Shown: positions 25,340 to 34,243, counted from the first letter of the stretch. The stretch: 64,000 nt of DNA from Actinomadura sp. WMMA1423 (GCF_006547145.1 NZ_CP041244.1:5332001-5396000), one strand, 5' to 3'. Numbers and translations: made by a program. The notes: generated by a model not told the origin, from the letters alone.

Positions 25340-25825
25340 CTAGGAGACGGTGTCGAGGGCGCGCTCGAAGGCCGGGGCGAAACCGATGCGCCCGGCGATG
25401 CTGAGCAGCATCTCGTCGGGGTAGAGCTCCAGGTCGCCGGAGATCGCGCCGAGCTCCATCTCGTCCAGGCCGAGATCGGCGAAGATCGACATGTCACCGA
25501 CCGGGAGGACCTGGTCGAGCTCCTCCTCGTCGGGGATCGGGATGTCCAGGAAGTCGAGGACCTGGCGGGCGAGCGGCCAGTCGACCGAGGCGGTGACGTC
25601 CGACAGGAACACCATGACCTCGTCGCCGAGCAGGCGGATCGCGACGAAGAAGTCGTCGCCGACCGAGACCAGCCCGACCGTGCCGCCCAGGCTCGGCTGC
25701 TGGCGCAGGGCATGGACCAGCCCCGCGAGGTCCTCGGTCAGCGCCACCGGGAGGATCTCGGCCTCCCAGCTCTCGTCTTCCCGGTACACCACGACGGCGA
25801 AGTCCGTCGCGTCCACATCCGTCAT
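25340..25825 (-). CDS. Second tRNA adenosine deaminase-associated protein paralog
   Basis: 161 residues, acidic, with the same layout as the 145-residue protein at 23375: FAVVVYREDESWEAEILPVA, then a domain containing LVSVGDDFFVAIRLLGDEV, and GIGF-like C-terminal AGRIGFAPAFERAL. The ATG at 25825 is preferred, with a second ATG at 25831. It is separated from tadA by the oppositely oriented phosphoesterase gene, so it is transcribed on its own. The function is not known. Confidence 0.8.
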   Translation of the reverse strand: MTDVDATDFAVVVYREDESWEAEILPVALTEDLAGLVHALRQQPSLGGTVGLVSVGDDFFVAIRLLGDEVMVFLSDVTASVDWPLARQVLDFLDIPIPDEEELDQVLPVGDMSIFADLGLDEMELGAISGDLELYPDEMLLSIAGRIGFAPAFERALDTVS

Positions 25826-25980
25826 TTCCACCCCACCGGCCCGTCTCCTGCCAGGGCATGGTCGCAGATGCGGCGCGCACTCGCGTGCCCCACCACCAAA
25901 CTCGCCGCCGCACCCGGCGGTGACGCCGGGAGTCAGCGCCGGATTCCGGTGCCCGGCGGCATGAACCTAACCGATCTGGA

Positions 25981-26310
25981 TCAGTTGATGCGGAACGTGC
26001 GCCGGCGAAGTGCCGCGTGGATCCGCGCCCGGCGCGACCGGTGCGGGGTCACCCGGCGGCGCAGCTCGCGCGCCTCGGCCAGTTCGCGCAGGAAGACGGC
26101 CCTGCGGCGCAGGTGCTCGCGCACCTGCTCGGGGGAGATGTCGCCCTGGGGCCCGGGCCGTGAGGGGGCGTCCCCGGCTGTGACATCGGTCACCGCGGGG
26201 TCGGGGGGCGGGGGCTCGGTGCGGGGAGCCGAGGCGGGCGCGGGCGGATCGGGCGCGCTGTCCCGGGCCCAAGAGCGGCCGCTCGGCTGCTGATCGCTCT
26301 CGCTGTTCAT
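25981..26310 (-). CDS. Hypothetical protein with basic C-terminus
   Basis: 109 residues, unrecognised. The N-terminal half is Pro/Ser/Ala-rich and probably disordered. The C-terminal half is strongly basic and helical (EHLRRRAVFLRELAEARELR, then a run with many Arg). It might bind nucleic acid. It faces the upp promoter with about 75 bases between the starts. Codon use is like its neighbours. Confidence 0.6.
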   Translation of the reverse strand: MNSESDQQPSGRSWARDSAPDPPAPASAPRTEPPPPDPAVTDVTAGDAPSRPGPQGDISPEQVREHLRRRAVFLRELAEARELRRRVTPHRSRRARIHAALRRRTFRIN

Positions 26311-26387
26311 ATGGCCATCCTGCCCAGCTCAGCGGCGTCCTATCCTGTCGCCCCGGAGCGCCCGGCCAGGTGGGCTACGGTGATCGC

Positions 26388-27026
26388 ATGCAGACCCTCG
26401 CCGTCGACCACCCGCTCGTCGCGCACAAGCTCACCACGCTGCGGGACACCCGCACCGACTCCCCCACCTTCCGCCGCCTGGCCGACGAGCTGGTCACCCT
26501 GCTCGCCTACGAGGCGACCCGCGACGTCAGGGTCACCGAGGTCACGGTGGAGACCCCGCTGGTCCCGGCGCGGGGCGTCCAGCTCGCCAGCCCGAAGCCG
26601 CTCGTGGTGCCGATCCTGCGCGCCGGCCTCGGCATGCTGGACGGGATGACGCGGCTGCTGCCCACCGCCGAGGTCGGCTTCCTCGGGATGGTCCGCGACG
26701 AGGGCTCGCTGCAGGCCCAGACCTACGCGACGCGGCTGCCGGACGACCTGTCCGGGCGGCAGTGCTACGTCCTCGACCCGATGCTCGCGACCGGCGGGAC
26801 GCTCGCCGCCGCCATCCGGCTGCTGTTCGAGCGCGGCGCCGACGACGTCACGGCGCTCTGCCTCCTCGCCGCCCCCGAGGGGCTGAAGTACCTGGAGCAG
26901 GCGTTCTCTGACATCTCGGCCCCCATCAAGGTGGTCACGGCCGCGATCGACTCCCACCTCAATGAGCAGGGCTTCATCATGCCCGGCCTCGGCGACGCGG
27001 GGGACCGGCTCTACGGAGTCGTCTGA
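26388..27026 (+). CDS. upp: Uracil phosphoribosyltransferase
   Basis: 212 residues, the normal length. PRPP-binding site DPMLATGGTLAAAI, uracil site near the end (GFIMPGLGDAGDRLYG), and RAGLGMLDGM in the middle. It makes UMP from uracil and PRPP in pyrimidine salvage. The ATG at 26388 gives the typical start, MQTLAVDHPLVAHKL. The gene stands alone, after the divergent hypothetical gene. Confidence 0.96.
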   Translation: MQTLAVDHPLVAHKLTTLRDTRTDSPTFRRLADELVTLLAYEATRDVRVTEVTVETPLVPARGVQLASPKPLVVPILRAGLGMLDGMTRLLPTAEVGFLGMVRDEGSLQAQTYATRLPDDLSGRQCYVLDPMLATGGTLAAAIRLLFERGADDVTALCLLAAPEGLKYLEQAFSDISAPIKVVTAAIDSHLNEQGFIMPGLGDAGDRLYGVV

Positions 27027-27116
27027 CCCTCCCGCCAGAGGTCCCTCGTCCGGCTCGAACCCAAGGTGACCTGCGATGTTCGTTCCGGACGGCAGGGGGG
27101 TACCACCACCTTTACG

Positions 27117-27136
27117 GAACGCGAGCGCGCGTTCCC
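27117..27136. other. Hairpin after upp
   Basis: GGAACGCG-AGCG-CGCGTTCC is a perfect 8-pair stem with a 4-base loop, 90 bases after the upp stop and before the next small gene. It may be a terminator or part of a leader; there is no T-run. Confidence 0.35.
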
Positions 27137-27199
27137 CTCCGCCGTCCCGGCACAGGGGACCGTCACGGACCGGGCGGCGCGAGCGAGCTTCGGGGACAC

Positions 27200-27463
27200 A
27201 TGATGGCTCACCCAGGGGATGGCGACCTTCCGCGCTACACCGACATAGGGGAAAGGCTCACCGAGGAGTTCCGCGAGGTCCACGGCGCCGACACGGTGGA
27301 ACGGTGCGTCTCCGCCGCGCGCTACGGCGCCGAGGAGGTCACCGGATCGGCGCCGCCCGACCTCGTCGAGCGGATCGCGCGCCGGCACCTGGAGGTGCTG
27401 GCGACGGTGGCGGCGGAGAAGCGGCGCAAGGCGCGCCGCTCGTCGCTCGACAACGCGCCCTAG
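27200..27463 (+). CDS. Small helical protein (three-helix-bundle-like)
   Basis: 87 residues, predicted all-helical. The pattern YTDIGERLTEEFREVHGADT, then CVSAARYGAEEV and LVERIARRHLEVLATVA resembles the small three-helix-bundle dimerization proteins common in actinomycetes. Their role is poorly known. The start is the first of two adjacent ATGs (27200, 27203); the ribosome-binding site is weak. The C-terminus is basic. Confidence 0.65.
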   Translation: MMAHPGDGDLPRYTDIGERLTEEFREVHGADTVERCVSAARYGAEEVTGSAPPDLVERIARRHLEVLATVAAEKRRKARRSSLDNAP

Positions 27464-27564
27464 CCGCCAGGGCCGCGCCGCGCGACGACGCGCTGCTTTG
27501 CCGCCGGTGCGGGCTGTGCGAAACTGAAACCGGGGTCCGTGGGTCAACGCTCCGGGAGGCAGCC

Positions 27565-27723
27565 GTGCCGGCCAAGAAGTACATCACGTGGGCCGCCGCG
27601 GCTTTCGTGGCGTTCTACGTCATCACGCAGCCGGACGGCGCGGCCCGATCGCTGGAGACCGCGGCATCCGGCCTCTCGTCGGCCGCCGGCTCCGTCGCCA
27701 CCTTCGTCAACTCGCTCGCCTGA
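27565..27723 (+). CDS. Small single-pass membrane protein
   Basis: 52 residues. A short basic N-terminus (PAKKY) leads into one membrane helix ITWAAAAFVAFYVIT, then a Ser/Ala-rich tail. It uses a GTG start behind GGGAGG. Its stop is 9 bases before the PH-domain gene, so the two are likely one operon. The function is unknown. Confidence 0.7.
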   Translation: MPAKKYITWAAAAFVAFYVITQPDGAARSLETAASGLSSAAGSVATFVNSLA

Positions 27724-27732
27724 GGCCCCGGC

Positions 27733-28383
27733 ATGAGGCTCGTCACCCCCGGCGACTCCGCGCCGGCGTCCGTCAACAAGTACCTCCTCCCCCACGAGAA
27801 CCAGGTGATCACGGTCCGGCGGCATCCCGCCGTGCTGATGGTCCCGGTCGGGCTCCTGCTCGGCGGCCTCATCCTCGCCGGGCTGCTGAGCCAGACGCTC
27901 GCCGAGAGCGGCGGCGCGGTCTTCAGCTGGGTCTGGTGGGGCTGGCTGATCCTGCTCGCCTGGTTCGTGTGGCGGGTCGCGGAGTGGTCGGTCGACTACT
28001 TCGTCATCACCAACCAGCGGATGCTGCTCACCACCGGGCTCATCACCCGCAAGGTCGCGATGATGCCGCTGGCCAAGGTCACCGACATGAGCTTCAAGCG
28101 GACGATCGCGGGCCGCATGCTCGGCTACGGGGAGTTCGTCCTGGAGTCCGCCGGCCAGGACCAGGCGCTCACGAACGTCGACTTCCTGCCCTACCCCGAG
28201 CAGCTCTACCTCGAAGTCTGCGAGATGATCTTCCCCAACAAGAACCCGGCGCCCGAGGAGAAGCTGCCCCCGCCCCCGCCGCCGCGCCGGCCCCGTCCAT
28301 CGGAGGACGTCCCCACCGCCGACGCGCCGGACGCTCCGACCACCCCGATGCCCAAGGACGACGGCTCGGACGCCGAGGTCTAG
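27733..28383 (+). CDS. Bacterial PH-domain (YdbS/YdbT-like) membrane protein
   Basis: 216 residues. Two membrane helices (VLMVPVGLLLGGLILAGLL, then WGWLILLAWFVWRV) are followed by a bacterial PH domain: DYFVITNQRMLLTTGLITRK and MMPLAKVTDMSFKRT, the usual bPH signature. A Pro-rich acidic tail follows from residue 175. These proteins sit at the membrane; their role is not settled. The small membrane protein upstream is probably co-expressed. Confidence 0.88.
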   Translation: MRLVTPGDSAPASVNKYLLPHENQVITVRRHPAVLMVPVGLLLGGLILAGLLSQTLAESGGAVFSWVWWGWLILLAWFVWRVAEWSVDYFVITNQRMLLTTGLITRKVAMMPLAKVTDMSFKRTIAGRMLGYGEFVLESAGQDQALTNVDFLPYPEQLYLEVCEMIFPNKNPAPEEKLPPPPPPRRPRPSEDVPTADAPDAPTTPMPKDDGSDAEV

Positions 28384-28935
28384 CGCGGCACCGTCCCCAG
28401 TGATCACCCGGCATGGGACCGCCGTGCCCGGAGCGCCGCTCCGCGACCGGTGAGGGGAGGGCGGCCGGAGGGTCGCCGGAGCTATCTGAGATCATGCAGG
28501 TCGACGCCGGACACGCCATCTACCGCGCGTCCGGAGGCACCGTCGCCGGCCGGTGACGCCCCTGGTCGTCCCGCCGGACGGTCTCGCCGGGCCCGACCGC
28601 GGTGGCGCCGGGGCGAGCCCACGGGCGGCCCCACCGTGCGGCGCAAGGCGGCCGACCGGCCGGTAGTGGCCGGAAAGCGCGGCGGGCTGATCAATATCGG
28701 CGGTCTCCGCGATCTTGGGCGGATGGTCGGATAACGTCGGCCGGGTGACAGACGTCGCGATCGACGGGAGGGGCCGCCGGCGCGAACCGGCGAACCCGCC
28801 CGCGGCACACGTGCGCGCGGGCCTTTCCGGCCGGTCCGTCATCTGCCGCTTCCTTGCTCTCGATGTGCGATAACCCGCAATGTGCAATCATGTCGGCACC
28901 CCAGCCGCCTGTTTACTTCCGCTAAGTGAGTCCAC
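28384..28935. other. 550-base gap with one strong hairpin
   Basis: No convincing gene: open frames here are low-complexity and lack family resemblance. At 28798-28822, GCCCGCG and CGCGGGC enclose a second stem GCAC-AC-GTGC, with CTTTCC after it. This could be a terminator for a short unmarked transcript. The last 70 bases before 28936 are AT-richer (TGCGATAACCCGCAATG) and probably hold the promoter of the regulator gene. Confidence 0.45.
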
Positions 28936-30378
28936 ATGCCGGGTCCAGGCAACGTCGGCGAACGTGTCCGCAACCTGCGGCTGACCAGACGCTTGTCGCA
29001 GGCACAGCTCGCCGGTCACGACCTTTCCGACAGCTACATCTCCCTGATCGAGTCGGGCAAGCGCACGCCGACGCCGACCGTCCTGCGCATGCTGGCCGAG
29101 CGCCTCGGCTGCACTCCCGAGTACCTCGCCGAGGGCGTCGAGCCGGAACAGCGCGCCCATCTGGAGGTGCGGGAGCGCCACGCGCATCTGGCCCTGCTGC
29201 GCGGCGACCCGGCCACGGCCGAGGCCGGGTTCGAGGACGTGATCGCCCGCAGCGACGACCCGGACCTCACGGGCCGCGCCCGCTGGGGCCGCGCCCGCGC
29301 CCTGGAGGAGCTGGGCCGCACCGACCGCGCGATCGCCCTGTTCGAGGAGCTGCGCGAGCAGGCGGAGCGCGACCCCGGCCGGGCCAGCTGGCTGCCCCCG
29401 GTGATCGCGCTGGCCCGCAGCTACCACGCCGTCGGCGACCTGGGGCAGGCCATCGCGCTCGGTGAGCGCGCCCTCGAGCGGCTCGAGCAGCTCGGCCTCC
29501 GCGCCGGCCACGAGTACACCGAGGCCGGGCGCGTCCTGCTGCTGGCCTATGTGGATCGCTCCGACCCCGCCCGCGCCCACGAGCTCGGACGCCGCCTCCT
29601 CCACCCCGAGGGGAACGACGATGCCGAGCCGTTGAGCGTCCACTACCAGCGGGCCAGCATGCGCGCCCTGGAAGAGGGCGGCGTCGGGGACTCCCTCTAC
29701 TTCGCCGACCAGGCGCTCGCCGCGCGCACGGACGCGACCCCGAGGAACGCCGAGGCGCGCCTCGCGCTCGCCGGGGCCAAGGCCCTGCTCAGGGGCGTCA
29801 AGCCGTTCTCGGCCGCCGCGCCGCCGGACGTGGCCCCGGCCGGTGAGTACGGCTTCGAGCGTCCGCGCCAGGAGGGCACCCGCGAGGCCGCCCAGGAAGC
29901 GCTCGTCCTCCTCGAGGACGCGACCGGCCTCGACGACGCCGACTCCACCGAGAGCACCATCGCCAAGGCCCGCGCGCTAGTCCTCATCGGCGAACTGGAC
30001 GAGGCCATCGCCGCGCTCGAGCAGTTCCTCGACACGGGCATGGCCCTCGCCGCTCCCACGAGCGACCGCACCATGGCGCCCCAGCCCGCGGACGAGATGG
30101 GCGTCCGGACCCAGAAGACCGTTCTGGCCCGCCTCGTCCTGGCCCGCGCTCGGGTCGCCCAGGGCAACACCTCGGCCGCCGAGGTCGTCCTTCGCGCCGC
30201 CTCGGAGCAGCTGGCGACCCTCCCCGAGGGCCGTCCCGCGGCGCACCTCTACCGGGAGCTCGGCGAACTCTACGAACTGACCGGATCGTCCGAGAACGCC
30301 GCCACCGCCTACCGCCAGGCCCTGGAGGCGGCGGGGCTGTCGGTCTTCAACCGAGTCCCGGTGACCGCCCGGCACTAG
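28936..30378 (+). CDS. XRE-family regulator with TPR domain
   Basis: 480 residues. Residues 8-75 form a HTH (VGERVRNLRLTRRLSQAQLA, SYISLIESGKRTPTPTVL). The rest is TPR-like repeats (ARWGRARALEELGRTDRAI, LARSYHAVGDLGQAIALGE, ALVLIGELDEAIAALEQF, YRELGELYELTGSSENA). The design is like RRNPP peptide-binding and other HTH-TPR regulators. No partner peptide gene is visible beside it. A terminator-like hairpin follows at 30392. Confidence 0.88.
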   Translation: MPGPGNVGERVRNLRLTRRLSQAQLAGHDLSDSYISLIESGKRTPTPTVLRMLAERLGCTPEYLAEGVEPEQRAHLEVRERHAHLALLRGDPATAEAGFEDVIARSDDPDLTGRARWGRARALEELGRTDRAIALFEELREQAERDPGRASWLPPVIALARSYHAVGDLGQAIALGERALERLEQLGLRAGHEYTEAGRVLLLAYVDRSDPARAHELGRRLLHPEGNDDAEPLSVHYQRASMRALEEGGVGDSLYFADQALAARTDATPRNAEARLALAGAKALLRGVKPFSAAAPPDVAPAGEYGFERPRQEGTREAAQEALVLLEDATGLDDADSTESTIAKARALVLIGELDEAIAALEQFLDTGMALAAPTSDRTMAPQPADEMGVRTQKTVLARLVLARARVAQGNTSAAEVVLRAASEQLATLPEGRPAAHLYRELGELYELTGSSENAATAYRQALEAAGLSVFNRVPVTARH

Positions 30379-30391
30379 ATCCTCCGGCGAA

Positions 30392-30426
30392 GACGAGGCG
30401 GCCGCGTCGGCGCGTGCCGCCTCGTC
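30392..30426 (+). terminator. Hairpin after the XRE-TPR gene
   Basis: GACGAGGCGGC (30392-30402) pairs perfectly with GCCGCCTCGTC (30416-30426) around a 13-base loop, 14 bases after the stop codon. No T-run. Confidence 0.55.
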
Positions 30427-30584
30427 GCGTTGTCGGGGGCACGGCGTCTGAACCGGGGGCCTGAGCGATGGTCGACGTCCGGGATCGGGCGTCGCCGCGA
30501 GCCGGACGACGGGGGCGGAATAAAGGAGGGTCCGCCGATGTCGTATCATCCAGACATGGGATGACTGGTTGACTGGAGGTTCGG

Positions 30585-31283
30585 GTGACGTTGCGGACGG
30601 CACGGCGGTCGTCGCTGGTCGACCAGGTGATCGACCAGCTCAGGGGCGAGATCACCGGGGGCGGCTGGCCGGTGGGCGCCAAGATCCCGCCGGAGCCGGT
30701 GCTGTCGGAGACGCTCGGCGTCGGGCGCAACACCGTCCGGGAGGCAGTGCGGGCGCTGACCCACGCGGGGCTCCTGGAGAGCCGCCAGGGCGACGGGACG
30801 TACGTCCGCGCGACGAGCGAGCTGTCCGGGGCCGTCCGGCGGCGGCTGGAGACCGCGGAGCTCGTCGAGATCCTCGAGGTCCGGCGGGGACTCGAGGTCG
30901 AGGCGGCCAGGCTCGCCGCCACCCGCCGCACGGAGGCCGACATCGCCGCCATCGCGGTCGCCCTGGCGCGCCGGGACGCGGCATGGGCGGCGGGGGAGCA
31001 CTCGGCGTTCGTCGAGGCTGACCTCGAATTCCACACCGCCGTCGTCGAGGCCACCCACAACCGCGTCCTGACCGACCTGTACCGCGACTTCAGCGCCGCG
31101 CTGCGGGCCAGCATCGGCGCGGCCGGGAGCCTTCTCGAACACGCCGACGTCCCGCACGGCCCCATCGCCGCGGCCATCGAGGCGGGCGACGCCGACGCCG
31201 CGACCCGGGCGACCCATGCCTGCCTCGACCAGATCCTCGCCTCGACCCTCCCCACTTCTCGGACGGCTCCGCAGGAGTCCTAG
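30585..31283 (+). CDS. GntR/FadR-family transcriptional regulator
   Basis: 232 residues. Winged HTH LVDQVIDQLRGEITGGGW, IPPEPVLSETLGVGRNTVRE and GLLESRQGDGTYVR, followed by a helical FCD domain with LEVRRGLEVEAARLAA and FHTAVVEATHN. GTG start with GGAGGTTCGG ahead. A TCATC-N9-GATGA repeat lies just upstream (30546-30564) and may be its operator. The MFS transporter that follows is the likely target. Confidence 0.9.
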   Translation: MTLRTARRSSLVDQVIDQLRGEITGGGWPVGAKIPPEPVLSETLGVGRNTVREAVRALTHAGLLESRQGDGTYVRATSELSGAVRRRLETAELVEILEVRRGLEVEAARLAATRRTEADIAAIAVALARRDAAWAAGEHSAFVEADLEFHTAVVEATHNRVLTDLYRDFSAALRASIGAAGSLLEHADVPHGPIAAAIEAGDADAATRATHACLDQILASTLPTSRTAPQES

Positions 31284-31423
31284 CGCGAGAGCACGAGCAC
31301 GCCCACCGCGTGGGCGGTCGCCGTGGTGCCCGGCGACCGGCAGGGCATGGCACCGGACGCAGCAGAACCAGACGCCGGGCGCGGCTGAACCCGCGCTCGG
31401 AGCGACAGAACGACGAAGGTGAC

Positions 31424-32677
31424 ATGGACAGCTCAACGACGACTCCGGTTTCCCGGGCCGCGGCCGTGTGGTCGCTCATCGGCCTGGTGCTGCTGACGAT
31501 CAACCTGCGCGCCGCGATCACGGGGATCTCGCCGGTGCTCGGCGACCTGCGGGAGGCTTTCGGGCTGTCCGGCGCGGAGGCCGGCGTCCTCACCACCCTC
31601 CCGGTGCTGTGCCTCGGCGTCTTCGCGGCCGTCGCGCCGCCCGTCGCGCGGCGGTTCGGCACCGAGACCGTCATCGCGGGCTCCCTCATCATGATCACGA
31701 CGGGCATCGTGCTGCGGGTGCTCCAGTCCCCCGTGTCGCTGTTCTTTGGAACGGTCCTCGCCGGGGCGGGGATCGCGATGGGCAACGTCCTCATGCCGGC
31801 CGTGATCAAGCGCGCGTTCCCGACCCGCCTCGGCTCGCTGACCGGGCTCGCGATGATGCTCATGGCGGCCAGCGGCGCGATCGCCGCCGGGCTCGCGGTG
31901 CCGCTGGCCGAGGCGGGCGGCTGGCGCCTCGCGCTCGCCGTCTGGGCCGTCCCGTCGACGGTCGCCGCGCTCGTGTGGGGCCCGCTCGCCGTGCGGGGCC
32001 GCCGCGCCCCGACGGCCCCGGTCACCGCCCCGCGCGCCGGTGGATCGCTGCTGCGCTCCCCGACCGCCTGGTCCGTCGCCGCGTTCATGGGCCTGGCGTC
32101 GCTGATGTTCTACGTGCTCATGTCGTGGCTGCCGGAGATCATGCAGGACGCGGGCCGGCCGGCCGCGACCGCCGGGATGATGGTCTCCACGATGCTGATC
32201 GTCGGGATCCCGCTGGGCTTCGTCGTCCCGGTGTTCGCCGCCCGCCTGCGCGACCAGCGCCCCCTCGTCGTCGCCGTCGCGGCCACGATGGTGGTCGGCC
32301 TGGTCGGCCTGCTGCTCGCCCCGTCCGCCGGATGGGCGTGGGTCGTGATCCTCGGCATCGGCACCGGCAGCGCGTTCCCGCTGGCCTTCACGCTGCTCAG
32401 CCTCCGCTCACCGAGCCCCTCGGTGGCCGCGGCCCTGTCCGGGATGGCGCAGACGGGCGGTTACCTCCTCGCCGCGGCCGGCCCGTTCGCGGTCGGCGTC
32501 CTGCACGAGGCCACGGGCGGCTGGAACGTTCCGGTGGCCCTGCTGCTCGCCCTGGTGGTACCCGAGGTCGTCGTGGGCCTGCTGGCCGCGCGCCCCGGCT
32601 TCGTCCACCCGGCGGAGCCGGCGCCGCTGGTCGAGCCGAAGGCGCTCCCGGCGCCCGAGCCCGCCCGCACCCGCTGA
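31424..32677 (+). CDS. MFS transporter of the CynX/NimT type
   Basis: 417 residues, about 12 spans. The signature NLRAAITGISPVLGDLRE at the start and LPVLCLGVFAAVAPPVARRFG identify the CynX/NimT (cyanate/nitroimidazole-type) transporters. Export of an anion or drug is likely. It follows the GntR regulator after 140 bases on the same strand. The last 30 residues are Pro/Ala-rich and soluble. Start at the ATG at 31424. Confidence 0.88.
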   Translation: MDSSTTTPVSRAAAVWSLIGLVLLTINLRAAITGISPVLGDLREAFGLSGAEAGVLTTLPVLCLGVFAAVAPPVARRFGTETVIAGSLIMITTGIVLRVLQSPVSLFFGTVLAGAGIAMGNVLMPAVIKRAFPTRLGSLTGLAMMLMAASGAIAAGLAVPLAEAGGWRLALAVWAVPSTVAALVWGPLAVRGRRAPTAPVTAPRAGGSLLRSPTAWSVAAFMGLASLMFYVLMSWLPEIMQDAGRPAATAGMMVSTMLIVGIPLGFVVPVFAARLRDQRPLVVAVAATMVVGLVGLLLAPSAGWAWVVILGIGTGSAFPLAFTLLSLRSPSPSVAAALSGMAQTGGYLLAAAGPFAVGVLHEATGGWNVPVALLLALVVPEVVVGLLAARPGFVHPAEPAPLVEPKALPAPEPARTR

Positions 32678-32986
32678 TCAGGAGATGTCGACGGCGTCCA
32701 GGTCGAGGACGCGCGCGTGCAGGACCTGCCGCTGGTGCAGCGCCGCCCGGAGCGCCCGGTGCAGACCGTCCTCCAGGTAGAGCTCGCCCTTCCACTGGAC
32801 CACGTGGGGGAACAGGTCGCCGTAGAAGGTGGAGTCCTTCGACAGCAGCGACTGGAGGTCCATCTCCCGCTTGGTGCTGATGAGCTGGTCGAGGCGGACC
32901 TGCCGAGGAGGGAGCTTGGCCCAGTCCCGGGACGAGAGACCGTGCTCCGGATAGGGCCTTCCCTCACCCACCGCCTTGAAGATCAC
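32678..32986 (-). CDS. Conserved actinobacterial protein (annotated elsewhere as VapB-like)
   Basis: 102 residues. It has the conserved pattern IFKAVGEGRPYP, QVRLDQLISTKREMDLQSLL, DSTFYGDLFPHVVQWKG and YLEDGLHRALRAALHQ. Relatives are often labelled VapB-family antitoxin, but no toxin gene is adjacent here. The EDGLHR motif resembles the catalytic DGxHR segment of ParB-like domains, so it may belong to that fold. The stop overlaps the end of the convergent MFS gene. Confidence 0.75.
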   Translation of the reverse strand: MIFKAVGEGRPYPEHGLSSRDWAKLPPRQVRLDQLISTKREMDLQSLLSKDSTFYGDLFPHVVQWKGELYLEDGLHRALRAALHQRQVLHARVLDLDAVDIS

Positions 32987-33127
32987 CCTTCGAGTCTAAG
33001 GGCTCGCAAGTGCGCGGAGAAGGCAGCTCAACAACATGCGTCACTCCACTTGGCGGATCCGGTAAACCAGTTACCGCCCAGGTCAACCCGCCCGTGACTA
33101 AATGCCGGTCCTCCGGGGCGGCGCGGT

Positions 33128-33563
33128 TCACTCCTCATGGTCGGACCATGTGTAGGCGGCGGGGAGCAACTCGGCCACGGGCACGGCGCGCAGGCCACCG
33201 CCCATGCCGACGATGACGAGGATGGACGGGAAGTAGTCGAGGAGCACCTGCCGGCACCGCCCGCACGGGGACCTGACCCCCCGGCCGCCCTCCCCGACCG
33301 CGACGACCCTGTGCCCGGAGGAGCGCTCCGATCGCGTCGCGATGATGTTCGAGCATCCCCGGCCGCAAGGGCTCCACCGAGTCGATGTCGGCCGTGGCCC
33401 CCGCCGCGATGCCGATCTTCATGATCGCAGCCTGCGCGGCGCGGTCCGCCAAGCGGGAGCCCGAGTGGAGGCCTTCGAGGTGCTGGTCGCCGTGGCGGCA
33501 ACGTCCGGTGCGGAAGCGGTCGTCCAGAACCTCGTATGCCCCGTCGACCGATTCCTTGGGCAT
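33128..33563 (-). pseudogene. Cytidine deaminase-like gene, frameshifted
   Basis: The frame from the ATG at 33563 begins like a deaminase (VLDDRFRTG, then AAIMKIGIAAGA), but at the active site it has RAAQAA where Cys-Ala-Glu is expected. A second frame gives a clear C-terminus: RVVAVGEGGRGVRSPCGRCR with PCxxC, LLDYFP, ending TWSDHEE at 33128. The frames switch near 33300. With no catalytic Glu and a frameshift, this is probably a dead cytidine/blasticidin-S deaminase relative. A sequencing error alone would not explain the lost motif. Confidence 0.65.
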
Positions 33564-33639
33564 GGTTCTCCCTCGAACCGCTCTGACTGAATACTGTTCA
33601 TGACAACTTCCGGATGATCGTACGCGATACAGTCATCTC

Positions 33640-34092
33640 GTGAAGAACGTGGATGACATCGATCGTCGGTTGCTGGAGCTCCTCCAGCAGGACGCCACCC
33701 GGTCCTACGCCGCGCTCGGTACGGCGGTCGGCCTGTCGGCCGGAGCCGTCCACGAACGCGTCCGGAAGATGCGCGAGCGCGGCGTCATCCTGCGGACGAG
33801 CGTGGACGTGGAGCCGGCCGCGCTCGGGCAGGGCGTGCTGGCCTTCGCCCTGATCGACTCCTCGGTCTGGATGGGCGACCGCGCGGCCGAGTTCGCCGCC
33901 ATACCGGAGGTCCAGGAGGCCCACGTGGTCGCGGGCAGCGCGTCCGTCCTCGTCAAGGTCCGCACGTCGACCACCAGCCGTCTCCAGGACGTCCTGCGGC
34001 GCCTCTACGAGATCCAGGGCGTCAACGGCACGAAGGCGACCGTCGTCCTGGAGACCTTCTTCGAGCGCCCGATCTCCCCCCTGGGCCAGTGA
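33640..34092 (+). CDS. Lrp/AsnC-family transcriptional regulator
   Basis: 150 residues. HTH IDRRLLELLQQDATRSYAAL and GAVHERVRKMRERGVI, then a RAM ligand domain with HVVAGSASVLVKVRTSTTSR. The GTG start at 33640 gives the usual length. A perfect palindrome ATCG-TACG-CGAT lies at 33617-33628, 11 bases before the start, consistent with self-control. The likely effector is an amino acid. Confidence 0.88.
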   Translation: MKNVDDIDRRLLELLQQDATRSYAALGTAVGLSAGAVHERVRKMRERGVILRTSVDVEPAALGQGVLAFALIDSSVWMGDRAAEFAAIPEVQEAHVVAGSASVLVKVRTSTTSRLQDVLRRLYEIQGVNGTKATVVLETFFERPISPLGQ

Positions 34093-34111
34093 GCGTGTCC
34101 GGACACGCGAA

Positions 34112-34140
34112 AGGCCGGTGCCCGCGTCGGGCACCGGCCT
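34112..34140. terminator. Terminator for tRNA-Ser(GGA) and possibly the Lrp gene
   Basis: AGGCCGGTGCCCG (34112-34124) pairs perfectly with CGGGCACCGGCCT (34128-34140) around a 3-base loop CGT. On the minus strand it is followed by TTTCG, so it ends the tRNA transcript. Confidence 0.75.
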
Positions 34141-34145
34141 CGGTG

Positions 34146-34233
34146 TGGCGGAGGATGCGAGATTCGAACTCGCGAGCGCTTGCACGCAACACGCTTTCCA
34201 AGCGTGCGCCCTAGGCCACTAGGCGAATCCTCC
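34146..34233 (-). tRNA. tRNA-Ser (anticodon GGA)
   Basis: The acceptor GGAGGAT pairs with ATCCTCC. The anticodon loop CTTGGAAA gives GGA, decoding UCC/UCU. There is a long variable arm and T-arm GCGAG-TTCGAAT-CTCGC, with discriminator G and an encoded CCA (34146-34148). The minus-strand gene lies between DUF952 and the terminator at 34112. Confidence 0.95.
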
Positions 34234-34243
34234 ACGGGGAATC

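Noticed and set aside
23105..26293. Long plus-strand frame across tadA and the phosphoesterase
   Set aside because: Low-complexity Arg/Ala/Gly translation on the wrong frame; the true genes lie in other frames and match known families.
28450..28887. Short open frames on both strands in the gap before the XRE-TPR gene
   Set aside because: No ribosome-binding site, low-complexity composition and no family resemblance.
32678..32986. Toxin-antitoxin system
   Set aside because: Relatives carry a VapB label, but no toxin gene lies next to it in this window.
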